A stretch of 61,379 bases of DNA from an uncultured Saprospiraceae bacterium (lineage in GTDB: Bacteria; Bacteroidota; Bacteroidia; Chitinophagales; Saprospiraceae), in the NCBI GenBank assembly GCA_937981555.1, contig CALJOK010000072.1:1-61379 (forward strand). The letters run 5' to 3'. The position numbers and the translations under genes are program-made. Shown here piece by piece: positions 9,355 through 18,093 of the stretch (positions are counted from its first letter, which is position 1; each line of letters begins with the position of its first letter). Below the pieces are notes generated by a model that had not been told where the DNA came from, searched no databases, and was given only the letters and a program-made list of their open reading frames with translations.

Positions 9355-11424
9355 TTACTCCACCATAATCTCATCCACAAAGACCCAACAATCTGCTCCT
9401 GGCGCAGCATGCCAACTCGGATTCACCAAATTACTTTTTACCTCAACTTTGATGTAACGAGCATTTTGAGTTTTGAAAGGTAAAGTGAAATTTTTAATCA
9501 AAGCAGGTTCGGGTCCCGCGGTAGTGGGGATTGGTTTTTCAGCCACTTTTTGAAATGTTTTCCCATCTATAGAAACCAATACATTAATATGTTTTGGAAA
9601 AAATATGTACGAGCCAGTTGACTCCAAAGCACTTACCGAAACATTAGACACCTCCAAATTTTTCCCCATATCCAAAGTTGCAGTCATGCCAGATTTTTCA
9701 TAACCCAACCATTCTCCCTCGGTAAAATTGATCGTTCCTTTTTTGAAATTCACAAGAGAAAGTGCGCCCTCTGCTTTGTAGCGATCATTGGGTTTTTTAT
9801 TGAGTACGACATTGGTTGCTTGGTATTTTGCACGGACCACAGTTTTCTGGGCAGGAGGACTAACACCCCAACCATCTTTTTTTGCAATGACTTGAATATC
9901 AGAAGTTTGAGTCAACTTCAAAGGTTCTGAATATTTTAGCGAAGTAGAATCGGGAAGTGTTCCATCCAAAGTATAAAACAAATCGACACCTCTAAAATTA
10001 ATTTTAAATTCGACCAAAACGGAGTCAGTAAAAATATCTTTATCAACCATAATAAGTGGTGCCTTTAATTCGGCACTTCCAAAAATATCGTCATCTATTC
10101 CTGTATTGACTTTTAATCGAGGACGAGTATTTTTTAGTTCTTTGATTGCTTTTGGACTGACATTGGTTTGCCATAAAAAAACATTTTGCAAGCCTGCTAA
10201 TTTTGCAATCGGTTCAAGTGCATCATCTTCCAATGGCGTTCCATAGAGATTTAAATATTCTAAATATTCCAAATCATTTAGCACGTCTAAATTCTTTCCT
10301 GTCACCTGAGTTTTTTGTAAAAATAATTTTTGTAAATGAGGAAACTCACCAAGATAGGAGAGGAGATCATCATTCATATTGGTATCACTCAAATCTAATT
10401 CAATGAGTTGTTCTGAGAGTTTTTGGAGTTGTTTAAAAATACCTTTATCAAGGTCTTTTCTTCCCCGTAAAGATGCTGTTACAAAAGGTTTTTCCACAGA
10501 AACAATTTCTACAGGAATTCCAGACTGTCTTAGTTTTTGAATCGCACTTGCTTTTGCAGGTTCAATGTTAAGTGCAAAAACACTTTTATCGACTTCAGTA
10601 TATTTGGCTAAAATGGTTTTAATTTCTTCAGGTTGTTTAAGCTCTGCTACTTTCTTATCAAAATCACCGCCTTCTTTGATCCACCATTCTAACAAAGTAA
10701 TTTCATCTTTGGTCAGTTGCTTTTTCCCTTTCGGCGGCATGTGTTCTTTTTCTTCCAATGGCAAATGTGCTCGTTGTAAAAACAAACTTTTCTCAGGATT
10801 ACCTGCAACGAAAAAAGCACCCGTTTCCCCACCGTCCTTAATTCCTTCGATGGTGGTCATTAATAATTCTCCTTTTATTTTTGATTCATTATGACAGCTG
10901 ACACATTTTTGTTTAAAAATCGGTTGGACTAAATCTTGAAAAACCATTGCACTATCCATGTTGGAAATTGCGACTGTTTCATTCTTTTTTTTCCCAGAAA
11001 ATGGTTCCGTTAAAAAATCACTTCCATGTGTCAATGAACCTCCTAAGTGTCCAGTTACCCCAATTAATAACATTAAAATTCCGAAAATAGGAAAGAAGAA
11101 CCTTTTGCCTATGCGACTATTTTTTCCTTGGTGTAAGAAATAAACGATCATCGAAATCGCAGCGGTTCCTATGCCCAACCATTTATGTCTCCACAGCATT
11201 ATTTCATTATAACCACCTTCCCACGACAATAAATATCCTGAGATTGCTGCTAAGATGGCACTCCACATTCCCAGTTGAATTGCAAACCCGACAGCAGGAA
11301 GTAAGTAAGCATATTTCTCTTTTCTTCCCATCCATTCCATGATAAAAGCTACTGCCAAAATACCAATTGGTAAATGCAAAATGATCGGATGTAATCTGCC
11401 GAAAAATTGAATTAATATTTCCAT
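9355..11424 (-). CDS. membrane c-type cytochrome with LRR, chitobiase-like and discoidin-like domains
   Basis: A 689-residue fusion. Residues 1-145 are a DUF2231-like membrane domain with about four helices (HPIILHLPIGILAV, AILAAISGYLLSW, FGILMLLIGVTGHLGG). Residues about 160-255 are a planctomycete-type cytochrome domain with one haem motif (CVSCHNES) and an MPPKGK loop that may supply the distal Met. Leucine-rich repeats follow (about 330-440: LIELDLSDTNMNDDLLSYLG, LEYLNLYGTPL). Next comes a chitobiase-C-terminal/Fn3-associated-like domain (FYTLDGTLPDS near 490) and the discoidin-like tail ending CWVFVDEIMVE. It is upstream of the acetylesterase on the same strand. It likely sits in the inner membrane with the rest outside the cytoplasm. 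A redox role on or near glycans is inference; no enzyme domain other than haem binding is visible. Confidence 0.85.
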   Translation of the reverse strand: MEILIQFFGRLHPIILHLPIGILAVAFIMEWMGRKEKYAYLLPAVGFAIQLGMWSAILAAISGYLLSWEGGYNEIMLWRHKWLGIGTAAISMIVYFLHQGKNSRIGKRFFFPIFGILMLLIGVTGHLGGSLTHGSDFLTEPFSGKKKNETVAISNMDSAMVFQDLVQPIFKQKCVSCHNESKIKGELLMTTIEGIKDGGETGAFFVAGNPEKSLFLQRAHLPLEEKEHMPPKGKKQLTKDEITLLEWWIKEGGDFDKKVAELKQPEEIKTILAKYTEVDKSVFALNIEPAKASAIQKLRQSGIPVEIVSVEKPFVTASLRGRKDLDKGIFKQLQKLSEQLIELDLSDTNMNDDLLSYLGEFPHLQKLFLQKTQVTGKNLDVLNDLEYLEYLNLYGTPLEDDALEPIAKLAGLQNVFLWQTNVSPKAIKELKNTRPRLKVNTGIDDDIFGSAELKAPLIMVDKDIFTDSVLVEFKINFRGVDLFYTLDGTLPDSTSLKYSEPLKLTQTSDIQVIAKKDGWGVSPPAQKTVVRAKYQATNVVLNKKPNDRYKAEGALSLVNFKKGTINFTEGEWLGYEKSGMTATLDMGKNLEVSNVSVSALESTGSYIFFPKHINVLVSIDGKTFQKVAEKPIPTTAGPEPALIKNFTLPFKTQNARYIKVEVKSNLVNPSWHAAPGADCWVFVDEIMVE

Positions 11425-11522
11425 TGTTTTCTTTTTATTCGTTGAATTTATTCAGCTAGAATTCTTAGAATGTTATAAATTGTTGTTTCATCATTTCTAA
11501 AAGGAAAAGGTTTCTTATTTAC

Positions 11523-11551
11523 CCGTGACACGGTTTGAAACCGTGCCACGG
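11523..11551. repeat. short nested palindrome
   Basis: Sequence CCGTG-a-CACGGTTTGAAACCGTG-c-CACGG folds on itself over nearly its full length. It lies in the 356-bp gap 11425..11780, just before the larger palindromic element at 11581..11773. No gene is seen in this gap. Confidence 0.6.
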
Positions 11552-11580
11552 ATACCGTTCTTTTAATATTTAATTGTAAG

Positions 11581-11773
11581 TATTCAGCAGGGAGCATCGC
11601 TATGCGCTGCAAGATGATCAAATTAATATTTACTACCAATGGGAATGGCGCTATGCGCCGTAGGCTATCTTAAAACCTTGTTATTTTATGGTACTCGGCG
11701 CATAGCGCCATTCCCATTGGTAGCAAAAAATAATAAAACAATGGCAGCGCATAGCGATGCTTCCTGCTGAATA
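11581..11773. repeat. nested palindromic element, copy 1
   Basis: Outer arms 11581..11610 and 11744..11773 match as inverted complements at 29 of 30 positions; inner arms 11633..11660 and 11696..11723 match perfectly over 28 bp. The core GCTATGCGC / GCGCATAGC occurs four times. A second copy of about 192 bp is at 24035..24226. The outermost ten bases (TATTCAGCAG and its complement) differ completely from those of copy 2, yet pair within this copy. No open reading frame of note inside. It fills most of the gene-free stretch 11425..11780. Best described as a MITE- or REP/BIME-like element or a structured RNA locus. Confidence 0.85.
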
Positions 11774-11780
11774 ATTAAAT

Positions 11781-13886
11781 TTAATTTATATAAAGTTCAT
11801 CTAAAAACATCCAAGCTTTTCCACCTTTGCCAGGATGCCAATCAGGACATTGTCCTTGATTTTCAATTTCAAATTTTATAAATCTAGTTTGTTTATTTTT
11901 CATGGCATAATTGAATTGAATTATTTCAAATCCTTTATTTGTAGGAGTATTGTTATAATCCATTTGTGCAATTTCTTTATAGGTTTTTCCATCATCTGAA
12001 AAGGATACTTTAATATTTTTTGGAGAAAAAATCAATGAGCCAGGATGACTTAAAAAACGAACACCAACATTCTCAATAGACTGATTTTCTTTTAATTGAA
12101 CCACAGCAGTTACATTATCACCTTCATATCCTAACCAATTTCCACTATGAAAATCATCACTCCCGTTTGCTCCATCCAAAAGTGTTTTTGAACCTTTACC
12201 TGCATACTTGGGAGAGGGGAGAGGCGACAAAACAAAATCTTTTATTTGAGATGAAATTTTAGCTTCAGCAGAATATGTTTTCCCAATTTTTTTTTGGTCT
12301 AAGAATAGAACAGCGAGAATTGGTTGGCTCTCTTTTAGCGTAAATGGTTTTTGAAAAAGATCGCTTTCCAAAGTAGGTTCGCTTCCATCCAATGTATATC
12401 TAATCTCCGTATTTGAAAAAGAGCTCGACATGGAAACTTTTACTGGTTGATCAAAATGTTGTTGTTCCAATTGGATATGCGCTTGGATAAAATCATCATT
12501 GTTATTTCGAATATTTTGTGCGAGTAAAGCTTCTAATTCTTTTTTCTTTTTTGAAAAATTAGGATCAGTAGCGAGGTTCGTCGTTTCCCATTCATCTTTG
12601 TTTAAATCAAATAATTGTTCGCTCTCTTTTCCTTTGACAAAATACTTAATCAGTTTCCAATTATCATCAGTACGGACCGCTCTCATTTCTTTAGCATGTG
12701 CCAAAAACAAATGATCCCGATGTTCCGTTTTTTTATTTTTTAAAATAGGAAATAAACTTTCTCCTTCCACACTCGACGGAATTTCCAGATCCAACAAATC
12801 ACAAATCGTTGGGAAAACATCATACAAATAACAGAGTGCTTCCGTCTTCTGACGACCTTCAATATTCGGTGCAGCAATGACTAAAGGTACTCGAACACTA
12901 TGATCGTACACACTTTGTTTTCCCAACAAACCATGTTGTCCAACGGCTAAACCATTGTCTCCTGCAAAAACGATAACAGTATTTTCCATCAAGTTTTTTT
13001 CCTCCAAAATATCCAACACTCGACCTATTTGAGCATCTACTTCTGACACCATAGCGTAGTAAGCTACAAGTTCTTTTTTTATCATTTCTTCCGTTCGTGG
13101 AAAGGCAGCTAGATTCTCATCACGAGTGCGCAAATGCCCGTTATCAAAGGAATGTTCGGGCTGAAAGTTTGACGGAAGAGTAATGTTATTAGAGTCATAC
13201 ATCTTTGCAAATTCTTCAGGAGCTTCCCTTGGATCATGTGGCGAAGAGTAGGCAACGTAGAGGCAAAATGGATCTTTGGAATCTTGTTTTTCAATAAAGT
13301 CAATCGCCGCATCACTAAACATTTCACTTGAAAATTTCTCTGCTTTCCATTTATTTTTTTTGTCAAAAACTGCGGTAGAATCAAAATGCCAGAGTTGTGG
13401 TTGACGATGTCCTCCATCTTTTGGCCAATGCATTCCACCTATAAAAATATTATCTCCATCTGTAAATCCTTCTCGAATCTTGGAAGTATTATTATGCCAT
13501 TTTCCAGTAAAAAAAGTATCATAACCTTGTTCTCTCAACAACTCAGGAAAAGTCACAAAATCAAAATGAGTATCAGGAGTCGTCACGCCCATATCAATAT
13601 ATGCTCGTGGAATATTCATATAAGGTTTTCCTGAAAGTAACATCGCTCGGCTTGGAGCACAGACTCCGCCATGATGCGAACCCATGACATATGCATGAGT
13701 AAAACTTACACCCATTTCGACCAGTTTATCCATATTTGGCGTATGAATTTCTTCGTTTCCCCAAGCGTGAATAGTATTGAATCGTTGGTCGTCGGTAAAA
13801 AGGACGACTACGTTCATTGGTGATTTTTCTTTTCCGCAGGAGAAAAAGAAAGTTAGTAAAAAGAGATAAATTAATTTTTTAGCCAT
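11781..13886 (-). CDS. sulfatase (S1 family) with chitobiase-like and discoidin-like C-terminus
   Basis: A 701-residue lipoprotein (signal ending FFSC, Cys17). It hydrolyses a sulfate ester using a formylglycine made from Cys76 in the motif C76-A-P-S-R80. Metal ligands include the TDD pair at 31-33 and the later FAGDNGLAVGQHG segment; TGKWH supplies the usual Lys and His. The sulfatase part ends near 460. Residues about 490-545 are a chitobiase-C-terminal-like domain (RYTLDGSEPTLES), and 560-701 the discoidin-like module (WLGYEGDNVTAVVQL, final AWMFLDELYIN). The exact S1 subfamily and substrate cannot be read from the sequence. It is preceded on the same strand by the CBM9-like gene with a palindromic element between them. 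An anaerobic or aerobic sulfatase-maturing enzyme must exist elsewhere; none is seen here. Confidence 0.92.
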   Translation of the reverse strand: MAKKLIYLFLLTFFFSCGKEKSPMNVVVLFTDDQRFNTIHAWGNEEIHTPNMDKLVEMGVSFTHAYVMGSHHGGVCAPSRAMLLSGKPYMNIPRAYIDMGVTTPDTHFDFVTFPELLREQGYDTFFTGKWHNNTSKIREGFTDGDNIFIGGMHWPKDGGHRQPQLWHFDSTAVFDKKNKWKAEKFSSEMFSDAAIDFIEKQDSKDPFCLYVAYSSPHDPREAPEEFAKMYDSNNITLPSNFQPEHSFDNGHLRTRDENLAAFPRTEEMIKKELVAYYAMVSEVDAQIGRVLDILEEKNLMENTVIVFAGDNGLAVGQHGLLGKQSVYDHSVRVPLVIAAPNIEGRQKTEALCYLYDVFPTICDLLDLEIPSSVEGESLFPILKNKKTEHRDHLFLAHAKEMRAVRTDDNWKLIKYFVKGKESEQLFDLNKDEWETTNLATDPNFSKKKKELEALLAQNIRNNNDDFIQAHIQLEQQHFDQPVKVSMSSSFSNTEIRYTLDGSEPTLESDLFQKPFTLKESQPILAVLFLDQKKIGKTYSAEAKISSQIKDFVLSPLPSPKYAGKGSKTLLDGANGSDDFHSGNWLGYEGDNVTAVVQLKENQSIENVGVRFLSHPGSLIFSPKNIKVSFSDDGKTYKEIAQMDYNNTPTNKGFEIIQFNYAMKNKQTRFIKFEIENQGQCPDWHPGKGGKAWMFLDELYIN

Positions 13887-13903
13887 TAGTTATTATTTTA
13901 CAC

Positions 13904-14016
13904 CTATTCAACATGTGAGTAAAGTATGGGCGAATTCATTCGCCTAATAAATTCTATAGTTTAAACTAATAGTGGTGGGCGAATGAATTCGCCTGTACTT
14001 TATCCATGTTGAATAG
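13904..14016. repeat. palindromic element family C, copy 1
   Basis: Arms 13904..13944 and 13978..14016 are imperfect inverted complements (outermost CTATTCAACATG, inner GGCGAATTCATTCGCC, which is itself nearly palindromic). A second copy is at 51567..51668, with a similar centre (AATTCTATAGTT versus AATCCTATAGTT). In both copies the right edge abuts the TAA stop codon of the leftward gene upstream. Confidence 0.8.
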
Positions 14017-15171
14017 TTACATTATTTTTATAAAATCAATTTTTCCATCTTGACGAATACTCCAATTTCCATCTCGCTCACAGGACTTTACAACAATCTC
14101 AAATAAATGAGGAGTAGCATAAATTTTAGGTTGAAAATCACAATCCGAATTTTCTAAGACAGGAATGGTAAATAGATTTAAATCATCCGTGTATATATTG
14201 TTTTTTTGGAAAAGATTAATTTGTTGAAAATATAAATTCCACAATGCCATTTTGATTTCTTCATCTTTATATTCGATAAAATCGCTTGTCCCTTTCCCTG
14301 CTATCTTTTCAGAAAATTGAACAAAGCCCCATTGCTCAGGCATATGCATATTGATAAAACCTGTTGGCGACCACACCCAATTATCTGCAGGGAATGGTTT
14401 ACTCGTTTTTGGGTCAATCGCTTTTTGGTAATTTCCATTTTTGGTATCCATCGTCCAATCTACTCTTGAAAAATTTACGCGCCATTGATCGCCATCTTTT
14501 GGCAATTTTGGTGGAGAAGCAAATTCTATGAGTGCACTCCAAGGGATAGCCATTTCTACGGCCCAATATTGATCTTCGTCTTTTGAATTATTCAAAGTGC
14601 CTTCAATATGAATGGCGGATTTGATATTGGGAATATTCCAATTATTTAAAACTTTATGCTTGCCATCTGCTCGGTAGGGACGAAGCAAAATCAACTCCCA
14701 CAAAGTATTAAGAGCATTCACTTCCAACTCATAATAATCATGACTATCACCATCAGGATCAATAAAAATTTCAAAATCATCATCGAAAAAAATAATGGTA
14801 TCTCGCTGTTTTAATTTTGCCCAAATATGAGGTTCCACCATTTTTGCATAAAAATAAAAGTAGTCTTTATCCCAAAGCATTTTCACTTTTGTATCGTGTG
14901 CTGGTTTAGGTTTTAAATCGCCTTCGATGTCTACAAATGACTTAGTCCAAGGAGATTTTTGCCAATCGTTTTCATCGGCTTTTCCATTAATAATTAATGG
15001 AGCCGAATTTCGATAACAAATATAATTTTTAGGCGCAAAAGGAATGGGAGGCTGCAAAGGAGATTTCTCCTCCACAGTAGTCTTGACAGTAGGTCCAGCC
15101 TCAATAGTTGGTTCTTTTGGACTGCAAGAAAAGCATAAAATTATTGATAGAAGGAGTAAAAAATATCTCAT
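14017..15171 (-). CDS. CBM9-like carbohydrate-binding lipoprotein
   Basis: A 384-residue lipoprotein (signal ending CFSC, Cys16) with a Pro/Glu-rich linker and a family-9-type carbohydrate-binding domain (about 50-285): ICYRNSAPLIINGKADENDW, a KMLWDKDYFYFYAKMVEP strand pair, an acidic FFDDDFEIFIDPDGD segment that usually binds Ca2+ and sugar ends, and EMAIPWSAL. The last ~95 residues carry no known domain. Such proteins bind reducing ends or single sugar units on the cell surface and often sit beside sulfatases. It shares a 41-bp divergent intergenic space with the PHP-type gene, so the two may be co-controlled. The start is supported by the signal peptide. Confidence 0.85.
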   Translation of the reverse strand: MRYFLLLLSIILCFSCSPKEPTIEAGPTVKTTVEEKSPLQPPIPFAPKNYICYRNSAPLIINGKADENDWQKSPWTKSFVDIEGDLKPKPAHDTKVKMLWDKDYFYFYAKMVEPHIWAKLKQRDTIIFFDDDFEIFIDPDGDSHDYYELEVNALNTLWELILLRPYRADGKHKVLNNWNIPNIKSAIHIEGTLNNSKDEDQYWAVEMAIPWSALIEFASPPKLPKDGDQWRVNFSRVDWTMDTKNGNYQKAIDPKTSKPFPADNWVWSPTGFINMHMPEQWGFVQFSEKIAGKGTSDFIEYKDEEIKMALWNLYFQQINLFQKNNIYTDDLNLFTIPVLENSDCDFQPKIYATPHLFEIVVKSCERDGNWSIRQDGKIDFIKIM

Positions 15172-15212
15172 AATAAAAGTTTATTTTGATACCTTTAAAC
15201 TAAACTTTTATT

Positions 15213-17975
15213 ATGAATTTTATGCCAACCAACTCTATCAATTTTTCATTTTTTTGCAAAAAAAATGCTTTTGTTATTTTCTTGCTATTTGCACTAAATA
15301 ATTTTGCTTTTACTCAAAATGGGTTGGTGAAATTTCAGATTGTCGATGCCACAAATGGGCGATTGACTCCTGCTAGATTGACGGTGCTCAAAGAGGGATT
15401 GCCTTTTAATGTTGAGGTAAAATCTCAACTGCAAATTGCAAGTCGGGCAAATACAATTTACACCGCAAGCGGAACAGGTGAGTTAAGACTTCCTGATGGG
15501 AAATATGAATTTTGGTTTGGAAAAGGAATGGAGTATTCGGTTGATGTTAGACAAATAGAAATTCAGACTGACTCTACGATTTTTATTTCTGCTACTTTGG
15601 AAAAAGAAATAAATACCGATGGATTTGTTGGTGGTGATATGCATTTGCATACCCTTACGAATTCGGGACATGGAGATGCTAACCTAGTTGAACGAATCAT
15701 TTCTTGTGCGGCGGAAGGATTAGATTGGGCGGTAGCAACTGATCATAATTTTCTCACAGATTATGAATCTTACATGAGAGAAGCTGGAATATTGGGATTG
15801 ATGAAAACTACGATTGGAAATGAAGTAACTACTCCAATCGGACATTTTAATACGTTTCCACTAGATACTAAAATCGAGCCTGTAGAAAGTAAAATTAAAA
15901 ATGGAAATGTCTTGTTTGAAAATATTCGTGCGGCAGCAAAGGAGGATGTGGTAATTCAAATCAATCATCCACGTTGGGTAGCTGCTGATTATTTTAATAC
16001 CAAAGGTTTGGATATTTATTTTGGAAATGTTGTGAAGAAGGAAGAGTGGAGTTGGGATTTTGATACTTATGAAGTGTTGAATGAAAATCATCAATTGGGA
16101 TGGAGAACTGCGCCTGATAATTTGCAATCTGTAAAACGAGATTGGTTTAATATGATGAACAGAGGTATTCGAAAAACTGGGATTGGAAATTCGGATAGTC
16201 ATACAGTAGTGAGTGCGATAGCAGGAGTTCCTCGAAGTTATATTTTGAGTTCTACTGATGTACCAAACGATATTGATGAGAAGGAAATAACTAAGAATAT
16301 TAAAGCTCAACGAGTTACAGTAGCTTCTGGAATATTTCCTCAAATTATGGTCGAAGGGAAAAATGCCATTGGAGAAACTTATTCTAGTAAAAATAAAACA
16401 ATACAATTACAACTTAAAGTTCAAGCAGCATCTTGGGTCAGTTGTTCCAAAGCTGAGCTGGTGAAAAATGGGGTAGTGGTTCAAGAATTTGATTTAAAGC
16501 GAAATGGAAATGCAGTTTGCTTGGACACGTTGGTTTCTGTTCAACCTGAGAAAGACAGTTGGTATATTTTGATTGCACATGGTGACAAACCGATGTTTCC
16601 GATGGTTGGAGAAATCGAAGATCCTGCAATACCACTAGGCTTTACGAATGCAACTTGGATAGATGCGGATGGAAATGGTAAAATAGTAAGTGTTTTTGAT
16701 TACGCTAAAAGGGTGGTGGATAAAAACGAAAACAATATAAAAGCATTAACTCAAGCACTTGTAAAAGAATCAGAAATTGTTCCATATGCATTTTTTCATT
16801 TGTTTTCCGAAAAGAACAAAAATGCAGTTTCGATTGCTAAAGCTTTTTTGAAAAGTGCTGACACAGAACAAAGAAGAATGCTGTTCAGAGAGTTGACAAA
16901 GACAGATATGGAGGGTGCGCAAAAAGTGTTAGAAGATTTTCAGAAAGAAATTTTGACACCATTGGAAGAAGTTGTCTTGGTTTCGTTCGTTCATTTTCCA
17001 TTGCGAAAAAATGGAGTTGCGAATTTTAAAAAAAGAAAAAATACCAAGTTGGATGACCATATGAATTATTTAGAGACTAAATTTTCCTATATCAATTCAG
17101 GAGCTATCAAACATCAGGCTTTAGTAGGATGGAATAATAGCAATACACTTCCGCATGCGTGGGAAAAGATAACAGCAGATAAAAATGCACATTTTAATTT
17201 TTCAAAAAAATCGAAAGGTTCTTATTTCCTAAAAAGTAATTGGAAAATGCGAAAGGATTCCACGCTGTATTTTTATCTCCAAACTAATGAAAAGGTGAGC
17301 TATTGGTTGAATGGAAAAATGATATATTCGATTGATCCAAATTGGAATGCTTATATTTCTAAAAAGGTAATTCCATTTAATTTGAAAAAAGGAAGTAATC
17401 AATTGATTCTTCAACTGCCTTCTTCTAAGGAAAGCAAAATTTGTTTTCATCAAGCAAGTGAAGATATGCTCCTTGACCCGCTGATGAAAATCGAAGAAGT
17501 CAACCATTTAGCTAGAAATAAATCGGTAGAATATTTAACGGAATATAGTTTTAAATATCATGGATTTGGAGAGGCTTTGACTGATGGGTATCGTGGGACG
17601 ATAGATTATAAAGGTCAACTCTGGCAAGGTTGGGAGGGAAGTGATGCGGAGTTTGTTTTGGATTTGGGAAAAGAACAAATGGTAAAAGAAATTGAAGTGG
17701 GTGTTTTGGTGAATCAAGGTGCTTGGATATTTTCCCCTCAACGTGTTGAAGTTTTAGTATCAAAGGATGGGAAGAATTTTACTTCTGTTTTTGTTGAAGA
17801 ATTAGATGCACTTATTTCGAGTTCGTCGCGAGTTGAAACGATAGGTGGAGAATTTTTATCACAAAAAATTAAGTATGTAAAAGTGATTGCGAAAAAAATT
17901 GATGGTCTTCCTGAATGGCATTCTGGTAGGGGGAAAAATGCGTGGATTTTTTTGGATGAGGTGATTGTGAAATAA
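15213..17975 (+). CDS. CehA/McbA-type PHP metallohydrolase with discoidin-like tail
   Basis: A 920-residue secreted protein with a signal peptide (hydrophobic AFVIFLLFALNNFAF). Residues about 40-135 are beta-rich; from about 140 a PHP-like metal centre is visible: GGDMHLHTLTNSGHGD, VATDHNFL, INHPRW and a GNSDSHTV motif near 325. These are the metal-binding His/Asp blocks of the CehA/McbA group, which hydrolyses ester or phosphoester-type bonds. A later section (about 650-770) resembles a beta-sandwich domain (YFYLQTNEKVSYWLNGK). The C-terminal ~155 residues are the shared discoidin-like module (LTDGYRGT, WQGWEGSDAEFVLDLG, AWIFLDEVIVK). It is the only plus-strand gene in the left half. Met4 at 15222 is an alternative start. 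Substrate unknown. Confidence 0.85.
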   Translation: MNFMPTNSINFSFFCKKNAFVIFLLFALNNFAFTQNGLVKFQIVDATNGRLTPARLTVLKEGLPFNVEVKSQLQIASRANTIYTASGTGELRLPDGKYEFWFGKGMEYSVDVRQIEIQTDSTIFISATLEKEINTDGFVGGDMHLHTLTNSGHGDANLVERIISCAAEGLDWAVATDHNFLTDYESYMREAGILGLMKTTIGNEVTTPIGHFNTFPLDTKIEPVESKIKNGNVLFENIRAAAKEDVVIQINHPRWVAADYFNTKGLDIYFGNVVKKEEWSWDFDTYEVLNENHQLGWRTAPDNLQSVKRDWFNMMNRGIRKTGIGNSDSHTVVSAIAGVPRSYILSSTDVPNDIDEKEITKNIKAQRVTVASGIFPQIMVEGKNAIGETYSSKNKTIQLQLKVQAASWVSCSKAELVKNGVVVQEFDLKRNGNAVCLDTLVSVQPEKDSWYILIAHGDKPMFPMVGEIEDPAIPLGFTNATWIDADGNGKIVSVFDYAKRVVDKNENNIKALTQALVKESEIVPYAFFHLFSEKNKNAVSIAKAFLKSADTEQRRMLFRELTKTDMEGAQKVLEDFQKEILTPLEEVVLVSFVHFPLRKNGVANFKKRKNTKLDDHMNYLETKFSYINSGAIKHQALVGWNNSNTLPHAWEKITADKNAHFNFSKKSKGSYFLKSNWKMRKDSTLYFYLQTNEKVSYWLNGKMIYSIDPNWNAYISKKVIPFNLKKGSNQLILQLPSSKESKICFHQASEDMLLDPLMKIEEVNHLARNKSVEYLTEYSFKYHGFGEALTDGYRGTIDYKGQLWQGWEGSDAEFVLDLGKEQMVKEIEVGVLVNQGAWIFSPQRVEVLVSKDGKNFTSVFVEELDALISSSSRVETIGGEFLSQKIKYVKVIAKKIDGLPEWHSGRGKNAWIFLDEVIVK

Positions 17976-17991
17976 ATAAATCCCCCAAATT

Positions 17992-18086
17992 GTAGGGGCA
18001 ATCCCTTGTGGTTGCCCAATTTCATTGTGGTTTCCAATATTGAAAAATCAATATGGCACAGGGCAACCACAAGGGATTGCCCCTAC
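17992..18086. repeat. 26-bp perfect inverted repeat between convergent genes
   Basis: Arms 17992..18017 and 18061..18086 (GTAGGGGCAATCCCTTGTGG... and complement) match perfectly over 26 bp. A second smaller stem (18034..18042 with 18049..18056) lies inside, so nearly the whole 95 bp can fold. It separates the converging PHP-type and sialidase genes. It could act as a bidirectional transcription barrier, although there is no T-run; it also resembles dispersed genomic palindromes. Confidence 0.8.
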
Positions 18087-18093
18087 GTAAAAA

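Noticed and set aside
15172-15212. Operator-like sites in the 41-bp divergent gap
   Set aside because: No palindrome similar to the two LacI-type sites is present there.
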